Assembly (NCBI GenBank): GCA_905221615.1
Contig: CAJNDT010004890.1
Coordinates: forward strand, 124,001 to 188,000
DNA length: 64,000 bases
Direction: 5' to 3'
Source of the DNA: Symbiodinium sp. CCMP2592
Taxonomy: Eukaryota; Sar; Dinophyceae; Suessiales; Symbiodiniaceae
Both the position numbers and the translations under genes were made by a program. Below are positions 1 to 10,786 of this stretch, in pieces; position 1 is the first letter of the stretch, and the number at the start of each line of letters is the position of its first letter. The notes under the pieces are model-generated. The model was given only the letters and a program-made list of their open reading frames with translations, ran no database searches and was not told the DNA's origin.

Positions 1-24
1 CCTACCCTACCCTACTACAACCCT
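1..24. repeat. CCTAC microsatellite
   Basis: Three and a half copies of CCTAC open the window. This is a telomere-like variant short repeat. Nothing coding is convincing in the first 560 bases. Confidence 0.7.
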
Positions 25-235
25 CTTCAGCCTGAGCCTCCTGCTGAGCTGCCTCTCTGGCCACAATACAAAAAACCCAAACTGCCCTAAAAACCGCGAA
101 CCCAAAAACACCTGACCTTGAAACATGTGGCCCTAAACCGCGAGCCCCATGCCCGGAAGTTGCATCCCAGGCCTCCGAGACGACGAACTGATCGAAGGCC
201 CAGAGTGGCATCACAAAGGTCGAGGGCTCAACTTC

Positions 236-381
236 GACTCCCGGGGGAGCCTCCGAGGCAGCTTCTCACTTGGAGCTTCATGGGTTGGTATATACAAGTG
301 GAGATATTTGGGGACTTATAAGCCTACTTAGAAATAGAGACCGTGTCGCTGCGACTCCAGGGGGAGCCTCGGGGGCGGCTT
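236..381. repeat. Duplicated GGGAGCCTC block beside family B ends
   Basis: The block ACTCCxGGGGGAGCCTCxG with a following GGCxGCTTC occurs at about 236-264 and again at 352-381. A decayed family B left arm (CTTGGAGCTTCATGGGTTGG) lies between them at about 268-330. This looks like a local duplication. Confidence 0.5.
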
Positions 382-456
382 CACAGATAGAGGGTTACTT
401 TAAGGGCTCCCTTTTAAAGGGATCTATAGGGATTCTATACGGGTATAGGGTTTAGG

Positions 457-560
457 GTTCATGGGTAGATATAAGTGGAGTTAATAAGTAAGGTAAGGGC
501 AATTATAACCCAGATTAGGGGACTTATAACCCTACCTATAACTACCCACGAACCTCAAAG
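457..560. mobile_element. Foldback element, family B
   Basis: Inverted arms: TTCATGGGTAGATATAAGTG on the left and TATAACTACCCACGAACCTC on the right. The CTTTAAAGGGATCTATAGGG leader module precedes it directly (395-455), as at six other family B copies. Confidence 0.75.
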
Positions 561-861
561 CAGGAAAGGGCGTAAAGGTTCAGGGGTTCAGGTTTAGGGT
601 TTAGGGTGAGGGTCTAGGGGCTACGGTTTAGGCCTACTTGTCTTACGGCTCGACCCTGTCTGCTCACTGGCGGGATGCAAACATGTGCTCTGATCTGTGA
701 CATGGTTTTCCTTACGAGACTTCGTAACGCTCCCGCACTTTTGGCCAATCTGCCTATCTATGAACGTTAGTCGCTAAACCTTGCCACGGGGCCGGTAACA
801 AGTGGGAAGGCTTTTTTCCTTCAGAATCCCGTTGCTTAAGTCTCAATCTGGAACACTAACC

Positions 862-1480
862 CTAAGGGTCCAAGTAGTGATTTTCCCATCCATCCAAAGT
901 CCCAACATAATTCCGGAAGCTCGGTATGTCAAGCCCTGAACTCCATACCCCAATGGGGGTTTTGGCCTTAACGGTTCGCAATTTAGGGCTTACGGCCCAG
1001 ACTCTGAAATCTTGAACCTCAGATATAACCCTCAGGGTCCATGTGCCCAAATAGTATGGAATTTGGCCTTGAAGCAGTCCCAATGTAGCCGAAGTATATA
1101 TTATCTGGGTACATGGACGGACCCTTAGGGCAAATAACCCCAAGGCGCTGAAGCTCCTTGTGTCCCCAAGCCCTGAGCTCCAACAGCTCTTGACTCCCAA
1201 ACCTTCAAATGGCCCCAAAGCCCTGAAGCCCCAGGCCCTACAACCCCTACGCCCCAATATCACCGAATCTGCTAGTAAGTACAGCCCTCAAAGACCTGTT
1301 CTGTCAACCCTCGGCTACAAGGCGGATGAAATCCTATAAAAGACTAAACGACCACACCAACCACGACCCACCTTCCGGGGGTCCTCTCCATCGGATTGGT
1401 AGAAGTCTCCGATGACCCCTGCGCTTCGACGCGTACAGCCCTAAACCCGAAACCCCGAACCCAAAACCCAGATCTATAGG
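862..1480. repeat. Degenerate CCCTAAA-like tract
   Basis: C-rich strand dominated by mutated CCCTAAA/CCCTGAA heptamers. The open frame on the minus strand (862-1263) is translated telomere-like repeat and I do not treat it as a gene. Confidence 0.6.
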
Positions 1481-1489
1481 CTCAAAGTT

Positions 1490-2340
1490 AGCTTCAGGGT
1501 TTGGGACTTCACTTACTGTTTTGAGGTTTAAGGTTAGATCAGTTAGATGGTTTAAAGCTGAAGATCAAATGGCTTTAGTAGGTTGAATGGTTTAAAGCTT
1601 AGGGTTGGATTGTTGCGGGTTTTGGCAAAGATGGTCTAGAGTTTCGAGGAGGACTACGGAGTTCTGGTACTTAGCAGTGGATTGGTGGCGTCGTATTGAG
1701 CAGTTACTTACTGATGACTCGGATGACTCTTGAAGCCATCCTCAACAGTGTCTTAGTATCGTCAACCCTAAACTCCTAAACCCTAAACCCTAATCTACCA
1801 ACGGGGGCATGAGAGTCCTGAAGACAATCCCCCCTTAATCGCCCCAAGGATTCGGTGAAAACTGAGGGCAACGGGTGTTGTGGTTTCGGTGGCTTTTAGG
1901 GGTTTAGTTAGGGTTTCTGGGTTTAGGCGTGGGATGTACTAAGATACGACAAAGACGACGAGATAAGGTAAGATAGGTTAGGCTGACGTATGATAAGATT
2001 TTATGTGATACAATCGCACAAACATACAAGGAAGGAACGCATATCACGGTACAAACTAAACCTTGACACCTGGACAACCCCCTGACACCCAAACCCACAC
2101 ACACACACAGAATCCTAACATCAAGGCCCTTCAAGAAAGCGGCCCTGCTACACTAGGCCCTAACCATAAACCCTTGCCCCCGCGGCCTATACCCCAAACC
2201 CAGAACACCGAACACTCTCCTCCAACCCCCACTCGCTGAAGTCTGAAAGATCTAGAGACGCCTCAAACTCGAAAACTTGAAAGGGTTGGGGTTTAGGGTC
2301 TAGGCTCTACAACTCTACCATCTACATCCCTCAACGCTTA
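1490..2340. repeat. Mixed-polarity telomere-like region
   Basis: G-rich decayed heptamers at 1495-1640, three good CCCTAAA copies near 1765-1795, then C-rich decayed sequence to 2230 and G-rich near 2285. A short CA run lies at 2096-2108. No gene seen. Confidence 0.5.
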
Positions 2341-2587
2341 GGTTCCCCAATACCGCTTAATGATAAGGGTCCCCTCTTTCCTGGTATGCAGCGTTAACCT
2401 AGGAACCCTGACAAAAAAGGCAAAGGGGTACGGTACTACTGAGAAGCTTAGTATAGCACTTTTAATACGGCACACTTACGAAGAGGAACCTGTAGCCTTG
2501 AAGAGTTTAGAAACCCGAATCGATCCATTTATGGAACCTTACAAAGGTACTCTAATTTAGAGAACGTAACTACCCCTATGATCATCC

Positions 2588-2690
2588 CTCGATGCCTTGA
2601 ACTGCTTTGATGAGGACACTTTTCAGATGCTTCGCAGCAGTCGAGCCGTCCTGGAACAGGGCTGGGGCTATGGGCTTCACGGTTTAGGGG
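2588..2690 (+). CDS. Possible exon, unknown protein
   Basis: One frame reads DALNCFDEDTFQMLRSSRAV and continues with balanced codons until it runs into telomere-like sequence. An AG acceptor after CACTTTTC lies inside it. Short, unrecognised and weakly supported. Confidence 0.28.
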
Positions 2691-2739
2691 TGAGGCTTAC
2701 GGTATTGCTGGGCATGACCTGTTGCTACAGCCTTAAACC

Positions 2740-3120
2740 CAACAGAACCTAAAGGCGTTCAACTCCTTAACATCATCCAACCCTCAGCCCCCAAAACCCT
2801 CTCAGACCCGGAAATCTTCGAACTGCAGTCCCCTAAACCCTAAACCCTATGTAAACCCTCAACCCTGGTCCATAAGCCCTAAACCCAAATCCCTAGACCC
2901 TAAACCCTCAAACTTCCATCGGACCTCGCAGTCTGGTATCTCGATGCCGAGAAAGATCTTGCTAGTGGGCACCTGGCCGTTTTCAGGTCTGCACGTTTCA
3001 AGGCAAGGTTTTAGGGGGGGTTTAAGGTTTAAGGTTTGGGGTTTTAGGGCTTACGGTTTAGTTTTTTGGTTGGTTTAGGTTTTGAGGTTTAGGGCTCTAG
3101 GTCAAGGAACCATGCCATGA
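2740..3120. repeat. Telomere-like tract with polarity switch
   Basis: C-rich CCCTAAA-type heptamers up to about 2910, then G-rich TTTAGGG-type from about 3010. About 100 bases of ordinary sequence lie between them. Confidence 0.6.
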
Positions 3121-3520
3121 ATCTCCAGACCCTGAGTACGTAATAGTAACAAATAGTAACTAGTAACAACGAAGCAATACTGAGAACAATAAGTAGTATG
3201 TAGTCGTACTCTTTTAGACAGGGAACAAGAGTACATACACAAATGTACATGCTACAACAGCATGATGATCAAACCTGCTTGATTGCACAGTGCCCGTGCA
3301 AACCCAAATCCCCAAACCCCAAGCCCCTAAACAATCTTCGCACCCTCGGGGGGTTGATTTCGAAGTCATCATAGACATAGACTTGCAACCTGAACTTCTG
3401 TAACTTCTACGTGGAAGAGAACGGACCTGTCACAGAATCTCATTGCACCTGGCTGCCATACCCTACGGCACCTGCTTCAAGCGCATCTGGAACCGGATCT
3501 CCCACAAACGCTTCCTCTCT

Positions 3521-3627
3521 GCTTGGAGGTTCATGGGCAGCTATACATGGGGATAAAAGTCCCCTAAAGTAGGTCGTTAGTTGTTACTATAGTTACCCTC
3601 GTTAAATCCCCACCTATAACTAGCCGA
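3521..3627. mobile_element. Foldback element, family B
   Basis: Left arm CTTGGAGGTTCATGGGCAGC; right arm ends CCCACCTATAACTAGCCGAA. Coding-like frames on its left side (3420-3520) run directly into it. Confidence 0.65.
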
Positions 3628-3686
3628 AGCGCGAATGCCCGACACCTTACAGAACCCTTACAGCCCCGCTTACAATATCCCATGAA

Positions 3687-3798
3687 CCCAGAGACTCCAA
3701 TATCCCTTAATTAAGAAATATTCCTTAAACCATATTAGGGATCCTATTATGATTTAATAAAGTATATTCCTTAATTAAGGGATAATGGAGTCTCTGCG
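3687..3798. mobile_element. Foldback element, family A
   Basis: Long near-palindrome from CCCAGAGACTCCAATATCCC to GGGATAATGGAGTCTCTG. The core has CCTTAATTAAG on both sides of a CATATTAGGGATCCTA centre. The flanking dinucleotide AA may be a target duplication. A coding-like frame (TSAVCGIALELRRGIEFEGC) starts right after it. Confidence 0.85.
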
Positions 3799-4134
3799 GA
3801 ACCTCCGCGGTTTGTGGGATCGCTTTAGAACTCAGACGAGGCATCGAGTTCGAGGGTTGCCGGGTTATACGGGCCTTACCTGGGCCCCAAAACTATGTAG
3901 AATAATAGCCTCTTATAGGTTTTGGGCCATTTTACCTATTTTTCGGGGTCTAGGTAATAACTAGAATAGGGTTCCTTTATAGGGCTCCTTACAAGGGTTA
4001 CTATAAGGGATACAAAGGGATGTAGTATAGGGGCCTTGGAGTAACTATGCTGTATATAATCATTATAGGGGTTGGGGCGATTAGGGGTTGCTGGACAATC
4101 GGGGGGACCTATATGCGGATTTTTCGTTTGTGCA

Positions 4135-4452
4135 GCTGTCATGTTTCAGATTTCACGAGCTCACAAACTTCTGCATCGCCTTTCGACGGTTCCTTCAGCA
4201 ATCATGCCGCTAATTGCACTTGTAAGGGTTTCTCAAACCGTAAACCGTCATGTGTTATCCAAGACCCTCGATGTGGCTACAGGTAGACTCACGAACATCC
4301 CAACAACCGGAAACCAGCAACATGAGAAATGTAAACCCGAGTCCCAACCTTGTCACAGATTCGTCGAGTTTCTATGGGAAGTAGGTGTCACAGGTATTAA
4401 ACCTCCTAGACTTTGCACTGAACTTAGTCTTAGTTGTGGCATAAGCCTCTAA
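4135..4452 (+). CDS. Exon-like reading frame, unknown protein
   Basis: A strong 3' splice site (GGATTTTTCGTTTGTGCAG) precedes a frame of about 105 codons ending in TAA at 4450-4452. The reading is free of telomere-like repeat and has mixed, protein-like codons (it begins near VMFQISRAHKLLHRLSTVPS). A decayed TATAGGGGCC end of family G lies upstream in the presumed intron. No recognisable domain. The 5' part of the gene was not found. Confidence 0.45.
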   Translation, partial: AVMFQISRAHKLLHRLSTVPSAIMPLIALVRVSQTVNRHVLSKTLDVATGRLTNIPTTGNQQHEKCKPESQPCHRFVEFLWEVGVTGIKPPRLCTELSLSCGISL

Positions 4453-4706
4453 GGTATAGGCATCCGAAACCAAGAAGTCGAAACGGCTCCTGCGCGCTAA
4501 TACAGAAGCTGGGACACTACCAAAATGTTTCCACAGGGTTCCATGGATAAAATAAACACGTACACCAACCCGGTTTGTTTGCTATACAAGGATACGTCAC
4601 TCCGACAGGTGGCCCTACAGTGGGCCCTTCAACAATTGCGGGTAGCATTTTTCCTACTGTTTGGTTTTAATAAGAGAACCCACAATCAAAACGGGCAGAA
4701 GGGTGC

Positions 4707-4811
4707 TACTGTTGATGAGAAAAATCCTGCATTACCTTAATGACCCTAGACTATGGGAATTGTGGTATATTCCTTTTCATGGATAATGCAGGATTTGTAT
4801 CATCAGCCGTA
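4707..4811. mobile_element. Foldback element, family D
   Basis: TACTGTTGATGAGAAAAATC at the left and TTTGTATCATCAGCCGTA at the right, with shared ATCCTGCATTACC inverted arms. Flanked by TA on both sides. Confidence 0.85.
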
Positions 4812-4890
4812 CTCAGGAACCTAGTCGAGTCCAAAGGTGGGATTCGGCGAAGGCCATAAGGAAAGAAGTGGCTTGAGGGGCTTCGGGGTA

Positions 4891-5000
4891 CCCAGAGACT
4901 CCAGTACCGCTTAAATAACGAACATACCTGAAATTATAGTAGGATCCCTTATATGATTTGAAGTATATTCCTGAGTTAAGGGATATTATAAGTCTCTGGG
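4891..5000. mobile_element. Foldback element, family A, TA-flanked
   Basis: CCCAGAGACTCCAGTACCGC to TATAAGTCTCTGGG, 110 bp, bounded by TA on each side. On the minus strand, coding-like frames flank it. If it and the family D copy at 4707-4811 are each removed with one TA, a frame of about 57 codons stays open. Confidence 0.85.
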
Positions 5001-5795
5001 TAAGTTAGACCTGGGGCGTTTCTGGTGGCTTGCAGATGTCTAGGGCTTCGGCCGGGGTTCAAGGGTTCAGGGCTCACGGGTTTAGGAACTTCGTCCTGGG
5101 GCTCTATGCTCGAGGGTCCAGATTAGAGAGATGCGATGCCCTGCAGCGACATCTGGGGGGATCATGGAACTTAGCAAGCAAGGTGATAAGTACCTTGTTA
5201 CTGTTAAAGCTATGAGTATGCTGCATAACCATAGCTACCTTGTTTATATGGTTAGCTACCGAATTAAAACCGATAGTTACCTGATTCATCGTTACCCTAT
5301 CAAGACCAATAGTTAGGTCCCGTTATCCTTCAAGCATGGACTGTCCTTCCGCACAAATGCCAACCATAAGGGTAGTCGGCAGTCTCCTGGTCATGGTGGC
5401 AACGGGGCTGGGTTCAGGTTTGACAGCCCCCCACGCGCACATTCATCCTGCTAGGACCTTCGTGATAGTGTTACCCTAAACCCTAAACCCTAAACCGCTA
5501 TAGCCGGACTGCGCTACGAGGCTAAAAACTCCTAGGGTACCTTTCAACGCCACGCTGGAGCCCTAGACCTTCTCGGTCACCAGCACCCTGTAATAACTAG
5601 AATAATTACGTAAGGTTTTGGAATACATTTCAGTAGAATTTCCCTAAGCCCTAAACACTTAACCCTAAACATCCTAAACCGTTTAAATAAGGGACCCCGA
5701 GGATCGATATTGGTAGTGATGAGGGCTTCTAAGCCGAAGACGGAAAGCCTTCATCGTAAACCTTGACGCAGAAGTCGAAGCTTCACAACGATTTA

Positions 5796-5882
5796 CCCAG
5801 AGGCTCCATAGTAGTTCCTTCTTGGGATTACCTTATAGGATTCTGTATATGAGCCCGAAAAGGAACTACTTTGGAGCCTTAG
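5796..5882. mobile_element. Short foldback related to family A
   Basis: CCCAGAGGCTCCATAGTAGT and its near-inverse AACTACTTTGGAGCCTT bound an 87-bp hairpin. The outer end resembles family A but the core does not. Confidence 0.6.
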
Positions 5883-6062
5883 GGTATCTCCTTACCCTTA
5901 AGACTGCCACCCTTGATGCGACATGCTGAACCACTTTTAATTTCGAGTAAACCCATCAAGGCGAAATCTGCAACCATCCCAAGCCTTTACACTGACATCA
6001 GTACTTAGAGCTTACGGTACTAGGTTCTGTCTTAAGTTAAGAGTCTGCGTGGGTACTGGCCT

Positions 6063-6570
6063 TTATTGTGTCGTTCTTCTTACCGAGCAGTCCTGCAAAG
6101 AGGCAGCTATCTTATTTTGCGCACAGGCTCACTATGCTTCGTTACTGGTACTGTTGCTGCATACAAGAAAGAGTGCGTTGCCCGACTCCAGCACCACTCC
6201 GTCCAGGGCCAGCCCAGACCTTCCAAAATCCCTTAATTAAGGAATATACCTTAAATCATAGTAGGAGCCCTAATATGATTTAAGGTATATTCCTTAATTA
6301 AGGGATTTTGGAAGGTCTGGGTCCTTGCACCACAGCATCGGAGTCGTCGATGGACGTGGGAAGCACACTGCCACCGACGTCTTCCACAGCCAACATGTCT
6401 TTGCTGGCCAGCATCGTGGCGCCAGCAGTCCGTCCCAGCCGGAGCAGTCCAGAGCTGGACCAAACACTTGCGTCTGCACCCTTGAAGTCGGCACTGAACT
6501 GCGGACGAAGAAGCACCTTCCCTGGGTATGCGCACGGCCTTGAGTCTCGGGCATCATTTGTTGGTTGCAT
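6063..6570 (-). CDS. Split gene, unknown protein, interrupted by a family A foldback
   Basis: The minus strand reads about 80 GC-ending codons from 6570 to 6322 (it includes PGKVLLRPQFSADFKGADAS). A 109-bp family A hairpin follows at 6213-6321, then LALDGVVLESGNALFL at 6165-6212. Exact removal of the hairpin keeps the frame. A GTATGC donor follows at 6164 and a TCTTTGCAG acceptor near 6100 leads to a short last exon with a TAA stop. The hairpin has no GT-AG ends, so it is either a non-canonical intron or a disabling insertion. The plus strand of the same region is also open. Confidence 0.5.
6213..6321. mobile_element. Foldback element, family A (clean copy)
   Basis: Near-perfect palindrome with ends CCCAGACCTTCCAAAATCCC and its inverse. 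The arms contain CCTTAATTAAGGAATATACC and a 10-12 base loop. Sits inside the coding-like frame described at 6063-6570. Confidence 0.92.
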
Positions 6571-6999
6571 GATTTCAATTCCATTTGTCTATCGCTCTTG
6601 GCGGTCTTGCTGATAATGCTACGGACTTGTCTATCGATTTCACTGATGTCACGGCCGTGTTGGTGTTGCTGTTGTCGCTGTCGTTACACATCCCTTCAAG
6701 CAGCCCTTACAGGAACCCTAAAAAGAGTACCCGGGAAGGAACCCTTAAGAAGGAATCTGATATGATGTCTTGTATGTTCATATTCCTTAATAAAGGGGTA
6801 TGTCGGGTATGTGGGCCCTATAAAACGCCCTAAAAACCCACTAAACAAGAGCCCTTCCCCTATAGACCCTTTTGAGAAGGAGGCCTTAAGGAACCCCTCA
6901 AGACCGCCCCCCCGCGTGGGGCCCAGCCTCTCGCCAGGGCTCGTGGGTGGGTCGATGCGTTGCGAGAACCTGTGGAAAACGTGGTTTGGCTTCCAGGGT

Positions 7000-7080
7000 C
7001 TGGAGTTTAGGGTTTAGGGGTTAAGAGTTTCAGGGAAGAGAGTTTAGGGTTCAGGGGTTGAGTTTAGAGCTTGGATTCTG
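7000..7080. repeat. TTTAGGG-like tract
   Basis: G-rich decayed heptamers on the plus strand. Confidence 0.6.
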
Positions 7081-7155
7081 GACGGCTTTTTAACGCGTAA
7101 AGGGGTTCGAAAGGGTTCCGTTTAAAGCTTATAGGGATTTAGAAGATGTTATGTC

Positions 7156-7349
7156 CTAAGCAGCAACTCCTGCTAAGCCCCACACCCCCGAAGGCGACAT
7201 CTGCAGCTGTATTCTCTTGGCTCTGGAAGAAACCGGAACCTGCAGCATTGTTAAAGCCTCAGCACGGTCTGCATGGATTCGCTCGAGGCTCATATCCTGG
7301 ACATCCAAGTGCTGGCAGAGTTCCCGGAGTTGCTTCTCAAGCCAGGTAT
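7156..7349 (-). CDS. Exon-like frame, helical peptide, unknown
   Basis: The minus strand reads NTWLEKQLRELCQHLDVQDM and on to about ALTMLQ. This is an amphipathic, charge-rich stretch, followed by a possible CTGCAG|GTTCCG donor. Its 5' edge touches the family G foldback at 7350-7453, so that element would sit in the upstream intron or supply the acceptor. Confidence 0.42.
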
Positions 7350-7453
7350 TATAGGGGCCTAAAACAGTTCCCAATACAATTTTGTTGGTTCCTTATTATA
7401 ATTATGGCTAACTGGACCCCCAAACCCTTGTGATAATTGTTAAGGCCCCTATA
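7350..7453. mobile_element. Foldback element, family G
   Basis: TATAGGGGCCTAAAACAGTT at the left; ATAATTGTTAAGGCCCCTAT at the right. The middle carries the family's GGTTCCTTATTATAATTATG motif. Confidence 0.8.
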
Positions 7454-8342
7454 TTCGGTTCCGACGAATTCAGCCTGCATTTCATCCTTGGGCCTGCAAA
7501 TTGGATGTCCTCCACTTTGTAGAGTCGTCAGGGTTTGGGTTTAAGGGTTCAGCGGTTCAGGGGTTTAGGCTGGCGAACTATCTGGGTTCAAGATTGCCCT
7601 GGTGCAGCGATACTTGACTTCGTGAACATACATGCCAGAGTACACGACAGCCTTCAGCAAACCACTATCATCAGCTCTTGCACTTTCATGCCACCAAAAC
7701 CATTAATGGAACAGTTGGCAATAATAATCCCTAGTGGCCCCGGAAACACTGCGGTATATACAATACTCCCCCCAAACATATTCTAGTTTTAAAGGCACCT
7801 ACCCTTCAGTAAACTCCACAGTTGGAGCAACCCCTAGAGAAATCCTTATGGAGGAACCCTCAAACAAAGAACCCTCTAACACCCGAAAGCCATCCGAAAG
7901 CCCTCTTTGAAGGCCTTACACCGAAACCTGAACCCTAAACCCCAAAGGTCAGGCCTCTAAAACTTAAAGACACGCACCGAAAACCCGGTTTAGGGTTCAG
8001 GGTTGAGGGGTTTTGGGGCAAACTCAAGCAAGCTTAGCCGCTTAGCCAACAAGCCTGCAGCCCTAAACCCTAGACCCTAAACCATAAACCCTGGTGTATC
8101 TAAGGGTTGCGGGCCTTCATGTGGCAGAGGTCGTTTTCTTGCGCGTGCGGCTGGGAGGTATTGGCACGGTGCACCTTAGTCAAAACCCAGCCTCAGCCTT
8201 TAAGGGTTCCTTTAAAGGGCTCCTTTGAGGGTTTGTTTTAAGGGTTCCTGTAAGGATTTCTAGAACTTAAAGGTACCTCTACGGGTCTCTATGAGGGTTC
8301 GTTTGAGGCTTAAGGTTTAGTTTGGGGCTTTCGGGTTTTGTT

Positions 8343-8795
8343 TTAGCTCCCGAGTCGCTGCTCCAGAAAAATGGATTCCTCGTGCCTGCTGAGTCGCAAT
8401 AGGAACGCTCCAAAACAGAGAAATACTGGAGAAATCATCTGCAGAAGCTCCTGAATTCGTACAGGAAGGCTGCGCGAGTCTTTCACACCATAGCTTCTGG
8501 AGGAGTTTGGCTGCATGCTTTGGCTCCAGCACGGAAGCTGCAAGATAAAACCGCACAGCTCGATCTCAAACCCTGCACAGTCTTGGGTGTGACAATGGAA
8601 GCAGGTGCATGTGCGCCTTCGCGTAACGATGCTTATTGCCTTGTTTCTCAGAAGTCGCCATTCTGAGGTTCATTCGGGTTTCTTACCATCTCTGGTGGCT
8701 CAAGAGCGCCCTACGGCCAAACTTCTGCTTCAAGCTGGGTTGTGCCTCTGATTGCCGACCAAAGCCCTATTGAACTCCATGTCTTTTCAAAGCCT
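8343..8795 (-). CDS. Two exon-like segments with matching splice sites
   Basis: On the minus strand an open segment (it includes SEAQPSLKQKFGRRALLSHQ) ends at 8687 with a good donor, AGATG|GTAAGAA. A strong acceptor, GGTTTTATCTTGCAG, precedes a second open segment starting at 8537 and running to about 8343. Two frames are open in the second segment, one with a hydrophobic MISPVFLCFGAFLLRL stretch, so the joined reading is unsettled. No domain recognised. Confidence 0.42.
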
Positions 8796-9159
8796 AGACC
8801 CTCAACCCGAAGCGGAAACTTCACCTTAAAAGCTCAAATAAAGCCCTGTTTAAACCCAAGATCCCAAACCATGAAAGCCAAAACTCCAAAGCCCGATAAT
8901 ATCCAGGCCCTCTGAAACGTAAAGTTGCAAACCTACACCACATCCCTCTGAGATCCAAAAGCTCTAAAGCCGCAAACCCCGTTCTGAAGCCCCCCAAACC
9001 ATACATTCACATGCAGCCGGTGCACCCCATTTGATGGCAGGAAGGTCCATCGAAGCGGATCCTGCCGATTAGCTGCGCAAACTTTCGAAGTAATGAGAAG
9101 CGGCTTAGCTTTTCGGATTTAGGGCTAAGCTTTGGGGTTTAAGGCTCGAGCTTCAATAT

Positions 9160-9400
9160 TCAATTTTGGTGTGTTCTGACTGGTGTTTTCGTGTTGTTAA
9201 TTTTTGTGCGGTCTGCATGAGTGTATGTTATGATGCGTTATGTACTTTTGTGATGCGATGCGTTGCACTATGTTTTGTTGATTATGCGATGCTGTGACAG
9301 ATTGTTATGCCTTATTTGTTCTTCATGTGCGACTATTTGTTTCTGCAATAAGGTTTCCTTTGCAACTGTTTTGCTTTGTGGCATACATAGCTCAGGAGGT
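9160..9400. other. T/G-rich region of unusual composition
   Basis: The plus strand is rich in T and G with repeated ATGCGATG and TTTGTTG words, unlike the surrounding telomere-like sequence. Possibly untranslated or intergenic DNA. No reading frame is convincing. Confidence 0.4.
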
Positions 9401-9817
9401 TAATTTTATGTTCCGGGCTTCCTCTGTAGGAAGTAGAGGAAAGGACGGGGGCAGTATGGTGGCATTTTAATGATTAGAGTAGGGACCATACGACTATACG
9501 AGAGTTTGGGACCGGTCTCCTCCAACAGAAACTGGCCACTAAGTAACCACTAACTCTGAAATTCGTAAAAATACTTCGTACTGACGGGTCCTTGAGTTGA
9601 CTACAGGCTCTGCAGACAACATAAGAGGGAACCCTAAGTATGAGGTTATGAGGCATCCCTCATTCTCGGAAGCCAACGAAACCTTCACGCTAAGTCCTAC
9701 AATCCCAATGTGCATAGAAGGTGGAACCATGAACCCGTAAAACCTAAACTCAAAAGATCGAAAACCATGATCCTAAAGCCCTGCGCACCACATCCAAAGC
9801 TTATTGGAGTCCCTCTA

Positions 9818-9899
9818 CATACTGAACTTGGGACCCTTGCCAAACCTGTAGTCGATTTTGGCTGTTTCTTAAGGGTTATTGTAACCAAATATTAAACAC
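9818..9899. mobile_element. Dispersed repeat, family Q
   Basis: Shares TACTGAACTT, GCTGTTTCTT and GTTATxxTAACCAA with 11531-11637. Two diverged copies of one element. Confidence 0.5.
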
Positions 9900-9984
9900 T
9901 GTTTCCGAGTCCTGGTACGAGGAGTCTTCCGGTAGCACGGTGACCACTCCCTCCAGGGTGGACGCAGGTATCCAATCCTAGAGA

Positions 9985-10083
9985 ATACAGAATCCCCCAA
10001 TTAACGCGTATGCCTTAAATTATATAAGGGGATCCTTTGTGTGATTTTGGGCATATTGGTTAATCCAAGGCTTTTAGAGTCTG
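9985..10083. mobile_element. Decayed family A foldback
   Basis: TGCCTTAAATTATATAAGGGGATCC core with partly matching arms. The outer ends have decayed. Confidence 0.5.
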
Positions 10084-10212
10084 TCTCCACATGCAAGTCG
10101 CCAAGGGCCTAGGGTACCTTGGTTTCCTTTCCTTTCATCGCCCAAGGTAAGACCCTAACCCTAAACCCAACGCCCAAAGTGAGACCCTAAATCCCGGTCC
10201 CTAAGTAGAAGG

Positions 10213-10420
10213 GAGTTTCCGACAATTAGGGGGTACCTAATTTTTTGGGTCCTTATAATAAGGTTCCTGCTATTTAGGGGTACTATGGTTGATGATATAC
10301 ATCCTGCATTACCCATAATAAGGAATATGCCATAAATCCCATAGTTTAGGGTCCTGAAGGTCATGCAGGATTTATATCACCAACGGTATATTGGGGTCCC
10401 CTGTTTTCGGAAACTCCCAG
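10213..10420. mobile_element. Family E foldback interrupted by a family D foldback
   Basis: The family E left arm GGGAGTTTCCGACAATTAGG runs to GGGGTAC at 10283. A complete family D element (10286-10387) follows, then the family E right arm to TTTTCGGAAACTCCCA. TA is duplicated at the insertion point. Comparison with the uninterrupted E copy at 46683-46786 gives the empty site. Confidence 0.9.
10284..10389. mobile_element. Foldback element, family D, nested, TA target duplication
   Basis: TGGTTGATGATATACATCCTG to TTTATATCACCAACGG, flanked by TA on both sides inside a family E element. This is direct sequence evidence that family D transposes into TA. Confidence 0.92.
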
Positions 10421-10478
10421 AAGTCACACAGTCCAAGAAGCTCCAACCCTGACGGCGCCAAGGTATGTTTAGTTTAGG

Positions 10479-10590
10479 TCCTGCCCCCCCCCCCCCCCAT
10501 AATACAGTAATAGTCTATAGTAGGGCTACTATTAAGGTCCTAATATATCTGTTTTATGAATATTATTCAACTATTACTGAGTGGGGGCAG
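10479..10590. mobile_element. Foldback with poly-C end, family O
   Basis: CTGCCCCCC run at the left and GAGTGGGGGCAG at the right. AGTAATAGT and ACTATTACT inverted blocks lie inside. Single copy here. Confidence 0.6.
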
Positions 10591-10676
10591 TACCCAAGTA
10601 TAGTATCCTTATGGGAGGGGGCTCCAAGAAAGGGGTAAAGAACCTACTGATTCCTAGTTCTCTCTCGTGCTCCCTG

Positions 10677-10786
10677 CTTGGAGGTTCATGGCTAGTTATA
10701 AGTGGGGTTATAAGTGGGGTGACTATAGTTATAACCCATATTAGGGGACTTCTAACCCGACTTATAACTGCCCATGAACCTCCAAG
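10677..10786. mobile_element. Foldback element, family B
   Basis: CTTGGAGGTTCATGGCTAGT to AACTGCCCATGAACCTCCAAG, with the typical GTTATAACCCATATTAGGGG interior. Confidence 0.92.

Noticed and set aside
862-1263. 133-codon minus-strand frame, and similar LGFRV or NPKPL frames across the window
   Set aside because: TTTAGGG and CCCTAAA repeats are naturally free of stops in several frames, so openness there says nothing about coding.
8694-8706. TGGTGGCTCAAG resembling the end of the dinoflagellate spliced leader
   Set aside because: Only the last eight or nine bases agree and the rest of the 22-base leader is absent.
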